From: a virus
Strand: one strand, 5' to 3'
Length of the DNA stretch: 27,704 nt
Virus record (IMG/VR): IMGVR_UViG_3300025815_002614
Location: 1-27,704 of that record
How positions within the stretch are numbered: the first letter of the stretch is position 1; each line of letters opens with the position of its first letter. Below, piece by piece: positions 1-5,359 of this stretch. The notes below the pieces were generated by a model that saw only the letters and a list, made by a program, of their open reading frames with translations, did not search any database and was not told the origin of the DNA. The position numbers were made by a program, and so were the translations under genes.

Positions 1-33
1 AAAACTCTGCGAGAAAATAACGAGGTATCAAAA

Positions 34-399
34 ATGATTAAATCCGCATTCGCAGTACTCGCTACTGCTCCCCTTTTCGCTGGTGCTGCAATGGCAGGAC
101 CCTATGTTAACATTGAAGCCAACTCTGGTTTCACTGGTAGCGATTACTCTGGCACCACCACCGACCTGCACGTAGGTTACGAAGGTTCTGCTGGTGCTCT
201 GGGTTACTATGTCCAGGGTGGTCCTTCGATCGTTTCCCCTGACGGTGCTGCTAGCGACACTGTTTTCTCTGGTAAAGTTGGTGGTGGAATTGCCGCTACC
301 GAGAACCTGGGTGTCTACGGTGAGTTCTCGCTCGCAACTGGTGCTAACGGTGGCACCAACTCCTACGGCACCAAGGCTGGTGTTAAGTGGACCTTCTGA
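34..399 (+). CDS. Small outer-membrane beta-barrel-like protein
   Basis: A 121-residue protein with an N-terminal signal peptide (basic MIKS, hydrophobic core, AMA-G cleavage-like site near residue 21). Its body is rich in Gly, Ser and Thr with alternating polar and hydrophobic residues, and it ends in a terminal Phe (VKWTF). These traits are typical of Gram-negative outer-membrane barrels, where the C-terminal aromatic residue is an assembly signal. It is short for a full porin, so it may be a single-sheet or oligomeric barrel, or a virion or host-envelope protein. The start is supported by GAGG at 22-25, eight bases upstream, and a strong terminator follows at once. The GC content and codon use are higher than in the glycan island. 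The exact function is unknown. Confidence 0.8.
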   Translation: MIKSAFAVLATAPLFAGAAMAGPYVNIEANSGFTGSDYSGTTTDLHVGYEGSAGALGYYVQGGPSIVSPDGAASDTVFSGKVGGGIAATENLGVYGEFSLATGANGGTNSYGTKAGVKWTF

Positions 400-418
400 T
401 AATCCTGTAGTATAATCA

Positions 419-442
419 GGGGGACTTCGGTCCCCCTTTTTT
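419..442 (+). terminator. Rho-independent terminator after the OMP-like gene
   Basis: A 7-bp GC stem (GGGGGAC/GTCCCCC, 419-425 with 430-436) closes a TTCG tetraloop and is followed by a run of six T. Confidence 0.93.
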
Positions 443-445
443 ATT

Positions 446-625
446 ATGAAGAAAATCCTTTTCTCACCAGTAACTCACTTTAACCTGATAGTTATTGGGT
501 TTTTCTGTATTATCCAAACCATTCATACACAAGCACACTATGCTATGGACAGTGATCCCAATAGTTACTGTTATTCCTTATACAAGAAGAATCCAGACTT
601 GTTAAATAGGCATAAGTATGACTGA
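446..625 (+). CDS. Small single-span membrane or secreted protein
   Basis: A 59-residue ORF starts four bases after the terminator T-run. It begins MKKILFSPVTHFNL and has one hydrophobic segment (about residues 12-27), which could be a membrane anchor or signal sequence. The hydrophilic C-terminal half carries a single Cys. I do not recognise the family. It is followed four bases later by the next small gene, as in the packed small-gene regions of T4-like cyanophages. No clear Shine-Dalgarno lies ahead of it, so translation from upstream read-through RNA is uncertain. Confidence 0.55.
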   Translation: MKKILFSPVTHFNLIVIGFFCIIQTIHTQAHYAMDSDPNSYCYSLYKKNPDLLNRHKYD

Positions 626-630
626 GGGGA

Positions 631-798
631 ATGAATATTAAACTCTGGTATTGTAAACATATGGGTCTGTGGCGCTGGACTCTTACTGATGACAGAAGAC
701 CAGTATGCCACCAAGAATCAGGTCAAAGAGATGACTTACGATTAGCAATTGAAGATGTTGCCAAAACCGTAGAGTATATGTTAGAATGTAGAAGTTAA
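631..798 (+). CDS. Small hypothetical protein, Trp/Cys-rich N-terminus
   Basis: A 55-residue ORF beginning MNIKLWYCKHMGLWRWTLTD and ending in a probable amphipathic helix (about residues 36-52). The N-terminal part looks like a short beta hairpin in which WRW faces a DDRRPVCH turn. I do not recognise the family. The GAGGGGA directly before the ATG is very close for a ribosome site. Nothing overlaps it on this strand and it abuts the cloverleaf at 808. Confidence 0.55.
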   Translation: MNIKLWYCKHMGLWRWTLTDDRRPVCHQESGQRDDLRLAIEDVAKTVEYMLECRS

Positions 799-807
799 TA
801 AAAGTAT

Positions 808-880
808 GCCCGATGACCCAGCAAGTGAAGGGACCTGATTTACACTCAGACATCGACGGGAGCGTTACCTGTATCGGGCA
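808..880 (+). ncRNA. tRNA-Val(UAC)-like cloverleaf with non-canonical loops
   Basis: The 73 bases fold as a standard-length tRNA. The acceptor is 808-814 with 873-879 (7 bp) plus discriminator A880; the D-stem is CCC 817-819 with GGG 830-832. The anticodon stem is 834-838 with 846-850 (4 of 5 pairs), with loop TTTACAC giving anticodon TAC. The T-stem is 856-860 with 868-872 (one G-U). However, the T-loop is AGCGTTA rather than TTCRANY, the D-loop lacks the GG pair, and position 8 is G. It is either a decayed tRNA-Val or a tRNA mimic, and I would not count on aminoacylation. Confidence 0.45.
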
Positions 881-905
881 TTATTAGAGTTTGCTAAAGT
901 TTCTA

Positions 906-913
906 CATAAATA
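906..913 (+). promoter_or_regulatory. T4-late-type promoter motif (CATAAATA)
   Basis: CATAAATA fits the NATAAATA late-promoter consensus known for T4-like phages and cyanophages. It lies 36 bases upstream of the zinc-ribbon-like gene at 949 and in the same direction. Confidence 0.5.
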
Positions 914-948
914 ACTGAAAACTGAAGACGAAAGATCACATTATACTG

Positions 949-1206
949 ATGGATAACATTAAAATAAGATGCCGCTCCTGTGGTAAGGAGTTAGAGGGGC
1001 ATCAGAATAAGACGGTGACTTGTGGTTGCCCAAATATGGCAACCATTCGTGGTGATAAAGTATCGGCACTTGACTTATCTCAAGTTGTTATGTTAAACTC
1101 TTATCAACCCAAAACTAAAAAGGGTGTTCTTACCAATGAAGACATTCTTTGGCAAGAAGAAAGGCGTCAACGCAAAGTGAGACGCTTGGACTTTGAGGTC
1201 CGCTAG
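949..1206 (+). CDS. Small zinc-ribbon-like conserved phage protein
   Basis: An 85-residue protein. The first 30 residues hold a CRSCG pair and a CGCP pair (Cys 8, 11, 25 and 27), consistent with one small zinc-binding ribbon. A predicted helical, highly charged C-terminus follows, containing [13 protein letters not shown] nucleic-acid-binding or adaptor role is plausible but not shown. A late-type promoter motif lies 36 bases upstream. The stop codon TAG shares its final G with the first base of tRNA-Ser, so the gene and the tRNA are physically fused on the transcript. Confidence 0.75.
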   Translation: MDNIKIRCRSCGKELEGHQNKTVTCGCPNMATIRGDKVSALDLSQVVMLNSYQPKTKKGVLTNEDILWQEERRQRKVRRLDFEVR

Positions 1207-1290
1207 GAAAGGTGGCCGAGTGGTTTAAGGCGTTTGTCTTGAAAACAAAAGAGGTGAAAGCCTCCGGAGGTTCGAATCCTCTCCTTTCCG
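1206..1290 (+). tRNA. tRNA-Ser(UGA)
   Basis: A complete class II tRNA. The acceptor is GGAAAGG 1206-1212 with CCTTTCC 1283-1289 (7 of 7 pairs) and discriminator G1290. The D-loop is canonical, containing GAGTGGTTT. The anticodon stem is TTTGT/ACAAA with loop CTTGAAA and anticodon TGA. A long variable arm (GAGGTGAAAGCCTCC region) marks it as a Ser type. The T-loop is the canonical TTCGAAT. No CCA is encoded. Confidence 0.97.
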
Positions 1291-1310
1291 TTTACAAATA
1301 TTACAAGATT

Positions 1311-1335
1311 ACAGATTTTCTTAATCTGTGTTTTT
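1311..1335 (+). terminator. Probable terminator behind tRNA-Ser
   Basis: The 7-bp stem ACAGATT/AATCTGT (1311-1317 with 1323-1329) has a 5-base loop and is followed by GTTTTT. The stem is AT-rich, so termination may be partial. It could also define the 3' trailer of the tRNA. Confidence 0.55.
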
Positions 1336-1349
1336 GTATCAACACAAAC

Positions 1350-1377
1350 TTGACAGTTTAAAACTACTGACTATTAT
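1350..1377 (+). promoter_or_regulatory. Sigma70-type promoter for the small-gene run
   Basis: TTGACA at 1350-1355 and TATTAT at 1372-1377 are separated by 16 bases. It lies 27 bases upstream of the first gene of the 1405-2819 run and just after the terminator at 1311. Confidence 0.7.
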
Positions 1378-1404
1378 AGCTAGTAGATATTAAACACTGG
1401 ACCT

Positions 1405-1554
1405 ATGGATCAGCACACCTATAATAACTGGGTGAAGATCAAGGAGACCTTCGAACAGTCTGGCAACACAGACAATATGTTCTATAAAAGAGCAGTAGCA
1501 ATTCTAAAAACCAGAAAAGACCCTCTGGCAAAGTTTCTTGGAGATGAACCGTGA
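1405..1554 (+). CDS. Small hypothetical protein
   Basis: A 49-residue, mainly helical, soluble protein (MDQHTYNNWVKIKETFEQSG at the N-terminus; basic, Asp/Pro-containing end). I do not recognise it. It is the first gene after the promoter at 1350, and its TGA overlaps the next ATG in a TGATG junction, so it is probably translationally coupled to the following membrane protein. Confidence 0.6.
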   Translation: MDQHTYNNWVKIKETFEQSGNTDNMFYKRAVAILKTRKDPLAKFLGDEP

Positions 1555-1754
1555 TGGAACCTCAAGACGAATTGGTTAGTCGTGCTGAAGTTCAGGAGAT
1601 GATCGATGCAGCAATACGACGACACAACCGTAATGCTTCTATCATTAGTATGTGCGTCGGTTGGGTGGTTCTTGCTTTATTTGCTGAGGGACTACTAAGG
1701 CTTGTCGGAGTTATACCACCTGTGCTACCATGGATGGACATTACCCTGAAATAA
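1554..1754 (+). CDS. Small membrane protein with cytoplasmic helix
   Basis: A 66-residue protein. An acidic amphipathic helix comes first (about residues 2-25, including AEVQEMIDAAIRRHN), followed by one long hydrophobic span (about residues 30-52), consistent with an N-in single-pass membrane protein. The ATG at 1554 is preferred over the in-frame GTG three bases earlier because it gives the usual TGATG overlap with the upstream stop. Its 3' end overlaps the next gene by 25 bases. The function is unknown. Confidence 0.65.
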   Translation: MEPQDELVSRAEVQEMIDAAIRRHNRNASIISMCVGWVVLALFAEGLLRLVGVIPPVLPWMDITLK

Positions 1755-1909
1755 TTGGTATTGTTCTCTTGCTTATCTTTGCTGCCACGATGTTTTATCA
1801 GGGCACAATGATAATGCGGGGCAAGCGTGGTTACATTCATATGGACCATGAGAAGCAAAAGATGATAGATACGCGAAAGCGTGTTGAAGAATTAATGAAA
1901 CAAAAATGA
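1730..1909 (+). CDS. Small single-span membrane protein
   Basis: A 59-residue ORF with an N-terminal transmembrane segment (about residues 7-22: EIIGIVLLLIFAATMF) and a charged C-terminal helix (HEKQKMIDTRKRVEELMKQK). It overlaps its upstream neighbour by 25 bases and its downstream neighbour by an ATGA junction, so it is likely part of one coupled cistron set. The family is not recognised. The pair of small membrane proteins here may act on the host envelope, but that is inference from topology alone. Confidence 0.6.
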   Translation: MDGHYPEIIGIVLLLIFAATMFYQGTMIMRGKRGYIHMDHEKQKMIDTRKRVEELMKQK

Positions 1910-2130
1910 CTGTACCATTTTTTATTGAAGAACCCATTACTTGGAAAAAGATTGAGGTTCCACAAGACATTATTTACTACTGTGATATGACTACAGTGGA
2001 CGCAGACCGTGAAGACCTTCGTTATATTGACTGTGTGTGGATGCATATGGGTTACTACGGTGTCCCTAAGCATGTTATGAAAGCAGTCAGAGAAGAGTTT
2101 AATCCACCAGTACAACCAATCTTCGAGTAA
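1906..2130 (+). CDS. Hypothetical soluble phage protein
   Basis: A 74-residue acidic protein with mixed alpha/beta character and no membrane span. It includes an aromatic-rich middle section (IDCVWMHMGYYGVPKHVM). ATG 1906 overlaps the upstream TGA, and its TAA is followed directly by the ATG of the next gene. The family is not recognised. Confidence 0.7.
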   Translation: MTVPFFIEEPITWKKIEVPQDIIYYCDMTTVDADREDLRYIDCVWMHMGYYGVPKHVMKAVREEFNPPVQPIFE

Positions 2131-2292
2131 ATGAATCTTACCAACGAACAAACAGAACTTCTCATTGATGCTATCTGGAAGCGTCAGCACCACTTCATTG
2201 CTGGTGATAGAAGGTATCGTGAGTATGGAGAACTTCTGGAGACACTGGAAGCATCTCTGCCTTACAAGTACACCAGAGATGAGTTTAGATAA
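2131..2292 (+). CDS. Small helical hypothetical protein
   Basis: A 53-residue protein, almost wholly predicted helix (TNEQTELLIDAIWKRQHHF, then a second helix with YGELLETLEASL). The helix-turn-helix-length arrangement is typical of small T4-like phage accessory proteins, but I cannot assign a function. It begins the base after the previous stop codon and ends the base before the next start. Confidence 0.6.
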   Translation: MNLTNEQTELLIDAIWKRQHHFIAGDRRYREYGELLETLEASLPYKYTRDEFR

Positions 2293-2424
2293 ATGGAGCA
2301 CTTGTTAGGAAAAGCACTCATTATAGTTGCAATACCCTTTGTAATCGCTACAATTTACTTCGGTTCTAAGAAGGGGCACTACTATGAATCCGAACACTAT
2401 AAGGGCAATGGCACCGCACACTAA
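2293..2424 (+). CDS. Very small membrane protein
   Basis: A 43-residue ORF with one N-terminal hydrophobic span (about residues 5-23, LGKALIIVAIPFVIATIYF) followed by a His/Tyr-rich tail. It starts directly after the preceding stop and its last 41 bases overlap the next gene in another frame. The membrane topology and packing support a real gene, but no family is recognised. Confidence 0.5.
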   Translation: MEHLLGKALIIVAIPFVIATIYFGSKKGHYYESEHYKGNGTAH

Positions 2425-2602
2425 GAAGCGGTTTCATTTTGCGGCATCATCTTTCTCAAGAATGTATGGAGTCAGTCATGTCTCATCAGATATGATTGAC
2501 TTTTGCTATGAATGGGCACTCCAAGAGGAAGTGGCACCACTTGATTGTTTAAACCACACAGATCGATACTTTAGGGAGTTATGGAATTCTCAGAAGCATT
2601 AA
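2384..2602 (+). CDS. Hypothetical soluble phage protein
   Basis: A 72-residue protein with a basic N-terminus (MAPHTKKRFHFAASSFSRMY) and an acidic helical C-terminus. The ATG at 2384 is favoured because AAGGGG at about 2369-2374 provides a ribosome site at a sensible distance. The alternative ATG at 2408 would reduce but not remove the overlap with the upstream gene. Its end overlaps the following tiny membrane ORF by 22 bases. The family is not recognised. Confidence 0.65.
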   Translation: MNPNTIRAMAPHTKKRFHFAASSFSRMYGVSHVSSDMIDFCYEWALQEEVAPLDCLNHTDRYFRELWNSQKH

Positions 2603-2667
2603 TCTTACTTTTTATGATTTCATTTGGAATATTCATTTTCTTAGTTTCTATATTTACGGATCAATAA
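2581..2667 (+). CDS. 28-residue membrane peptide
   Basis: A very short ORF (MEFSEALILLFMISFGIFIF...) that is almost entirely one hydrophobic helix. It overlaps the gene before it, and its TAA shares a base with the next ATG (TAATG). The size is near the lower limit for belief; the packing and topology, which match other small membrane peptides in this run, are the only support. Confidence 0.4.
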   Translation: MEFSEALILLFMISFGIFIFLVSIFTDQ

Positions 2668-2819
2668 TGGGACACTTTGCACGCTGGACATTAGAGACAC
2701 CAGTAACATTAGGATTTCTTTGTTACCTTTTAGTTGTTGTGCCTATTCTGGGTATCTGGTTAGTCCACAAATACAACTGGCAACACTGGGAACCATTTGA
2801 CAGGGGGCACAAGAAGTAG
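2667..2819 (+). CDS. Small single-span membrane protein
   Basis: A 50-residue protein with a hydrophobic segment (about residues 13-32: TLGFLCYLLVVVPILGIWLV) and a Trp/His-rich, basic C-terminus. It is coupled to the preceding peptide by a TAATG junction and is the last gene before tRNA-Pro. Its function is unknown. Confidence 0.55.
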   Translation: MGHFARWTLETPVTLGFLCYLLVVVPILGIWLVHKYNWQHWEPFDRGHKK

Positions 2820-2859
2820 TATAATTACTTCTGTTGGGAGGCAAGACCACTCAACGCAA

Positions 2860-2935
2860 CCGAGTATCGCCTAACTTGGTCATGGCACCGCTTTTGGGAA
2901 GCGGAATAATTTCAGTTCAAATCTGAATACTCGGA
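2860..2935 (+). tRNA. tRNA-Pro(UGG)
   Basis: A complete 76-base class I tRNA. The acceptor is CCGAGTA 2860-2866 with TACTCGG 2928-2934 and discriminator A2935. The D-stem is GCC/GGC with a GG-containing loop. The anticodon stem is CCGCT/AGCGG with loop TTTGGGA and anticodon TGG. The T-stem is TTCAG/CTGAA around the canonical TTCAAAT loop. CCA is not encoded. Confidence 0.96.
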
Positions 2936-2937
2936 CT

Positions 2938-2957
2938 TGCCAGTTTCCTGACTGGCA
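2938..2957 (+). repeat. Hairpin behind tRNA-Pro
   Basis: The arms TGCCAGT (2938-2944) and ACTGGCA (2951-2957) flank six bases. There is no T-run, so this is more likely an RNA-processing or 3'-end stabilising hairpin than a terminator. The next promoter begins three bases later. Confidence 0.6.
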
Positions 2958-2959
2958 CC

Positions 2960-2988
2960 TTGACTATATAAAGTCAAACACTTATAAT
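2960..2988 (+). promoter_or_regulatory. Strong sigma70-type promoter
   Basis: TTGACT at 2960-2965, a 17-base spacer, and a perfect TATAAT at 2983-2988. It lies 23 bases upstream of the ATG at 3012. This is the kind of promoter expected to be read early by host RNA polymerase. Confidence 0.87.
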
Positions 2989-3011
2989 ACTCAGGTATTC
3001 AACACACAACA

Positions 3012-3227
3012 ATGTCTCTGATCGAAAAATTCAAGAAAGATGTTAGCACTCTGCGTTCTGCTGCTAACGGGGATATCTACCTTGATGTAAAGAGTCCGAA
3101 ACTTTATAAGAAAGTGCGTCGCTATTATGAAAATGAGGGCGTCGTGTTTTCTGGAGATCCCCTTGATGACTATGAAATGCTGATGGATTATCTCTATCAA
3201 GACCTTCAAACTATTGAGGTTGCATGA
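3012..3227 (+). CDS. Conserved-type small phage protein, promoter-proximal
   Basis: A 71-residue soluble protein, helical at both ends (SLIEKFKKDVSTLRSAANG; DDYEMLMDYLYQDLQTIEVA) with a central beta-like section. It sits directly behind a near-consensus host-type promoter, which suggests early expression and possibly a host take-over role, but that is inference from position. It overlaps the next gene by four bases (ATGA). The family is not identified. Confidence 0.75.
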   Translation: MSLIEKFKKDVSTLRSAANGDIYLDVKSPKLYKKVRRYYENEGVVFSGDPLDDYEMLMDYLYQDLQTIEVA

Positions 3228-3493
3228 TGAAAGTCACTCAAAAACCCACTGTTCTTATGGAGCAGTTTCCTTATCGTTATGTTCAGGTTGGTAAGTTGGA
3301 AATCAATGGAAAACCTGATTGCCGCATTCAAAAAGTAGATTCCTATACTGGACGCTACCGTGATATGTATCTCTGCGATAATGAGATGCAACTCATGACT
3401 GCTATGGAAGATTTTGAGTACACCAAGTGGTTGGACCCTGACATGGTTCCTTGCTATATCAAGGACGATGATGAAGACACGGAGAGTCTCTAA
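3224..3493 (+). CDS. Hypothetical small phage protein, acidic tail
   Basis: An 89-residue protein with an alternating beta-strand pattern in the middle (YRYVQVGKLEINGKPDCRIQ) and a strongly acidic C-terminus (DDDEDTESL). It is coupled to the preceding gene through ATGA and shares its promoter at 2960. Reading on past the TAA in the same frame gives 15 more codons before the next stop. This could be a decayed C-terminal extension, but the normal stop is the conservative choice. The family is not recognised. Confidence 0.72.
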   Translation: MMKVTQKPTVLMEQFPYRYVQVGKLEINGKPDCRIQKVDSYTGRYRDMYLCDNEMQLMTAMEDFEYTKWLDPDMVPCYIKDDDEDTESL

Positions 3494-3682
3494 AAGCACT
3501 GGTGGAGTCATCCTCATTATGCCCATGATGGAGACATGTAAAAAACCCTGGTCGGGATGGTCAAATGACCCTCGGAGTTTCCAGTTTCTCTAAAAAACTG
3601 GTGGTGCGGATGGGGTTTATACTCCCGCCCAGTTTCTTGCTTCTGGTCAAAGAGCAAGTGGCGTGCATGTAAAGACCTAGTG
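3494..3682 (+). other. Gene-free gap with several short inverted repeats
   Basis: I see no convincing gene here; the only ORFs are 20-24 codon scraps (for example 3519-3593). Inverted repeats include CCAGTTT 3581-3587 with AAACTGG 3595-3601, and a CTTGCT/AGCAAG pair near 3635-3657. An ACTGGTGG octamer occurs twice, about 100 bases apart. It may be a decayed gene or a structured transcript end. Confidence 0.4.
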
Positions 3683-3709
3683 GGACGGTTGCATAAACCG
3701 TCCTTTTTT
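3683..3709 (+). terminator. Rho-independent terminator ahead of the glycan island
   Basis: The 8-bp stem GGACGGTT/AACCGTCC (3683-3690 with 3696-3703) has a 5-base loop and is followed by six T. Confidence 0.93.
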
Positions 3710-3711
3710 AG

Positions 3712-3717
3712 TATAAT
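3712..3717 (+). promoter_or_regulatory. Probable -10 box of the glycan island promoter
   Basis: A perfect TATAAT lies two bases past the terminator T-run and 27 bases before the first island ATG. The hexamer at the right distance (TTGCAT, 3689-3694, 17-base spacer) is a poor -35 and lies inside the terminator hairpin, so the promoter is weaker or depends on phage factors. Confidence 0.5.
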
Positions 3718-3744
3718 ATATAGTATTGAATTATTTTTAAGTAT

Positions 3745-4338
3745 ATGTCTGAATTGTTTGAAAAAGAATTTGTTAATGCCTATACTAATCCTAGCGATAT
3801 GCATGAACATGTAAAATATCTCAAGTCACTTTGTGACGATGAAGATGTTAATCATGTTACTGAAATGGGTACTCGCACAGGGGTAAGTACTCGTGCATGG
3901 TTGAATAGTGATGTTATATTGAGAGCTTGTGATTTAAAGTTTGATCCTAGTATTAAAAAGTTAATGGACATTGCTGTTGAAGAAGGTAAGGATGTTTCAT
4001 ATTATGAGGGTAATTGTTTAGAAGTAGAGATTGAAGAAACAGATCTTCTTTTCTTGGATACTTGGCATGTTTATGATCAAGTTATTGCAGAATTAAATTT
4101 ACATGCTTCAAAAGTTAAAAAATATATTGTATTTCATGATACTATTACTTTTGGTTTTGTTGATGAGCAAAATAAAGTTAGATTTGGAATTCCTGAAGTG
4201 GATGATAAATTAAAAGATGGAACTAAAAACGTTGGTATTTTTAATGCCATCGTTAAATTTATGATTGATAACCCAGAGTGGAAATTTAAAGAGCACAGAA
4301 CTAATAATAACGGATTGACCGTTATTGAAAGAATCTAA
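3745..4338 (+). CDS. Class I SAM-dependent methyltransferase-like protein
   Basis: A 197-residue protein with a Rossmann methyltransferase layout. There is a motif I-like EMGTRTGVSTRAW (about residues 40-52), an acidic motif II region (RACDLKFDP), and a DLLFLDTWHVYDQV stretch (about residues 99-112) like the DxxFIDGxHxYxxV of the Methyltransf_24 and cephalosporin-hydroxylase-like families found in surface-glycan clusters. The canonical GxGxG is changed to GTRTG. The likely role is O-methylation of a sugar, but the substrate is unknown. It is the first gene of the island and sits 27 bases behind the TATAAT box. Confidence 0.75.
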   Translation: MSELFEKEFVNAYTNPSDMHEHVKYLKSLCDDEDVNHVTEMGTRTGVSTRAWLNSDVILRACDLKFDPSIKKLMDIAVEEGKDVSYYEGNCLEVEIEETDLLFLDTWHVYDQVIAELNLHASKVKKYIVFHDTITFGFVDEQNKVRFGIPEVDDKLKDGTKNVGIFNAIVKFMIDNPEWKFKEHRTNNNGLTVIERI

Positions 4339-4360
4339 ATATACTAGAAAATCAAAATTT

Positions 4361-5359
4361 ATGAAAAATAAAAAAACAGCACTTGTCCTTGGTGCTGGCG
4401 GATTTATTGGAAGTCACATGGTTAGAAGACTTCGTTCTGAAGGATTTTGGGTTCGCGGTGTTGATCTTAAGTATCCAGAGTTTTCTCTTAGTCAAGCAGA
4501 TGAGTTTGTTCGGGGAGACTTGAGAGATATCAGTTTGGTTGAAAGTATTATCTCTTGTGAGAATGATAGTTTTGATCAAATCTATCAGTTCGCTGCTGAC
4601 ATGGGAGGAGCGGGTTACATTTTTACGGGTGATAATGATGCAGACGTGATGCATAATTCTTCGATGATCAATCTTAATCTACTTGATTGTCAGAATCAAT
4701 TAAATCAAAAACTTGGTGTCAATAAAACTAAGATCTTTTATTCTAGTTCTGCTTGCATGTATCCAGAGCACAATCAACTGGATCCTGACAACCCCGACTG
4801 CCGTGAAGAATCCGCATACCCCGCTAACCCCGACTCCGAATACGGATGGGAAAAACTATTCTCTGAGCGACTTTACTTTGCATACCATAGGAATTATGGT
4901 ATTCCTGTTTGTGTTGCCAGGTATCATAATATTTTCGGTCCCGAAGGTACGTGGGACGGTGGAAGAGAGAAGGCACCAGCTGCAATCTGCCGTAAAGTCG
5001 CTCTCCTCTCAGAGGACGGTGGAGCAATCGAGGTGTGGGGAGACGGTCTACAAACTCGTTCCTTCCTGTTCGTTGATGAATGTATTGAAGCAACTCGAAG
5101 ACTGATGGACAGCGACTTTATGGGACCGGTGAATATTGGTTCTGAAGAAATGGTTACCATCAATCAACTGGTAGATACTGCTGCCAAAGTTGCTGGTAAG
5201 AACGTAGAGAAGAATCACATTGATGGTCCTCTGGGTGTTCGTGGTCGTAATTCTAACAATGATCTCATTCGTGAGAAACTGGATTGGGATTATTCACAAA
5301 CTCTGGAAGAAGGTATTCGTAAAACATATAACTGGATTAGTGAGCAGATTAAAAAATGA
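4361..5359 (+). CDS. GDP-mannose 3,5-epimerase-like extended SDR
   Basis: A 332-residue extended short-chain dehydrogenase. Features seen are a GAGGFIG nucleotide loop (11-17), SSACMYPE (129-136), YGWEK (Y161 and K165), ARYHNIFGPEGTW, GGREKAPAA (K204) and WGDGLQTRSF. These closely follow plant GDP-mannose 3,5-epimerase, where the Cys of SSAC (here C132) and the Lys of GREKAPAA act as acid and base for C3/C5 inversion to GDP-L-galactose or GDP-L-gulose. The C-terminal GVRGRNSNNDLI segment is also family-typical. ATG 4361 is chosen over an in-frame TTG at 4325 because it begins two strands before the nucleotide loop and avoids overlap. It would supply an activated hexose to the island's glycosyltransferases. 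It is locally richer in GC than its neighbours. Confidence 0.9.
   Translation: MKNKKTALVLGAGGFIGSHMVRRLRSEGFWVRGVDLKYPEFSLSQADEFVRGDLRDISLVESIISCENDSFDQIYQFAADMGGAGYIFTGDNDADVMHNSSMINLNLLDCQNQLNQKLGVNKTKIFYSSSACMYPEHNQLDPDNPDCREESAYPANPDSEYGWEKLFSERLYFAYHRNYGIPVCVARYHNIFGPEGTWDGGREKAPAAICRKVALLSEDGGAIEVWGDGLQTRSFLFVDECIEATRRLMDSDFMGPVNIGSEEMVTINQLVDTAAKVAGKNVEKNHIDGPLGVRGRNSNNDLIREKLDWDYSQTLEEGIRKTYNWISEQIKK

Noticed and set aside
1837-2301. 154-residue ORF on the - strand
   Set aside because: It covers four consecutive + strand small genes that have ordered start/stop junctions. Its own sequence is Cys/Phe/Ser-rich without motifs, as expected for antisense reading.
4713-5105. 130-residue + strand ORF in another frame of the epimerase gene
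   Set aside because: It lies wholly inside the well-supported GDP-mannose 3,5-epimerase-like gene, and its product has low-complexity Leu/Thr/Pro content.
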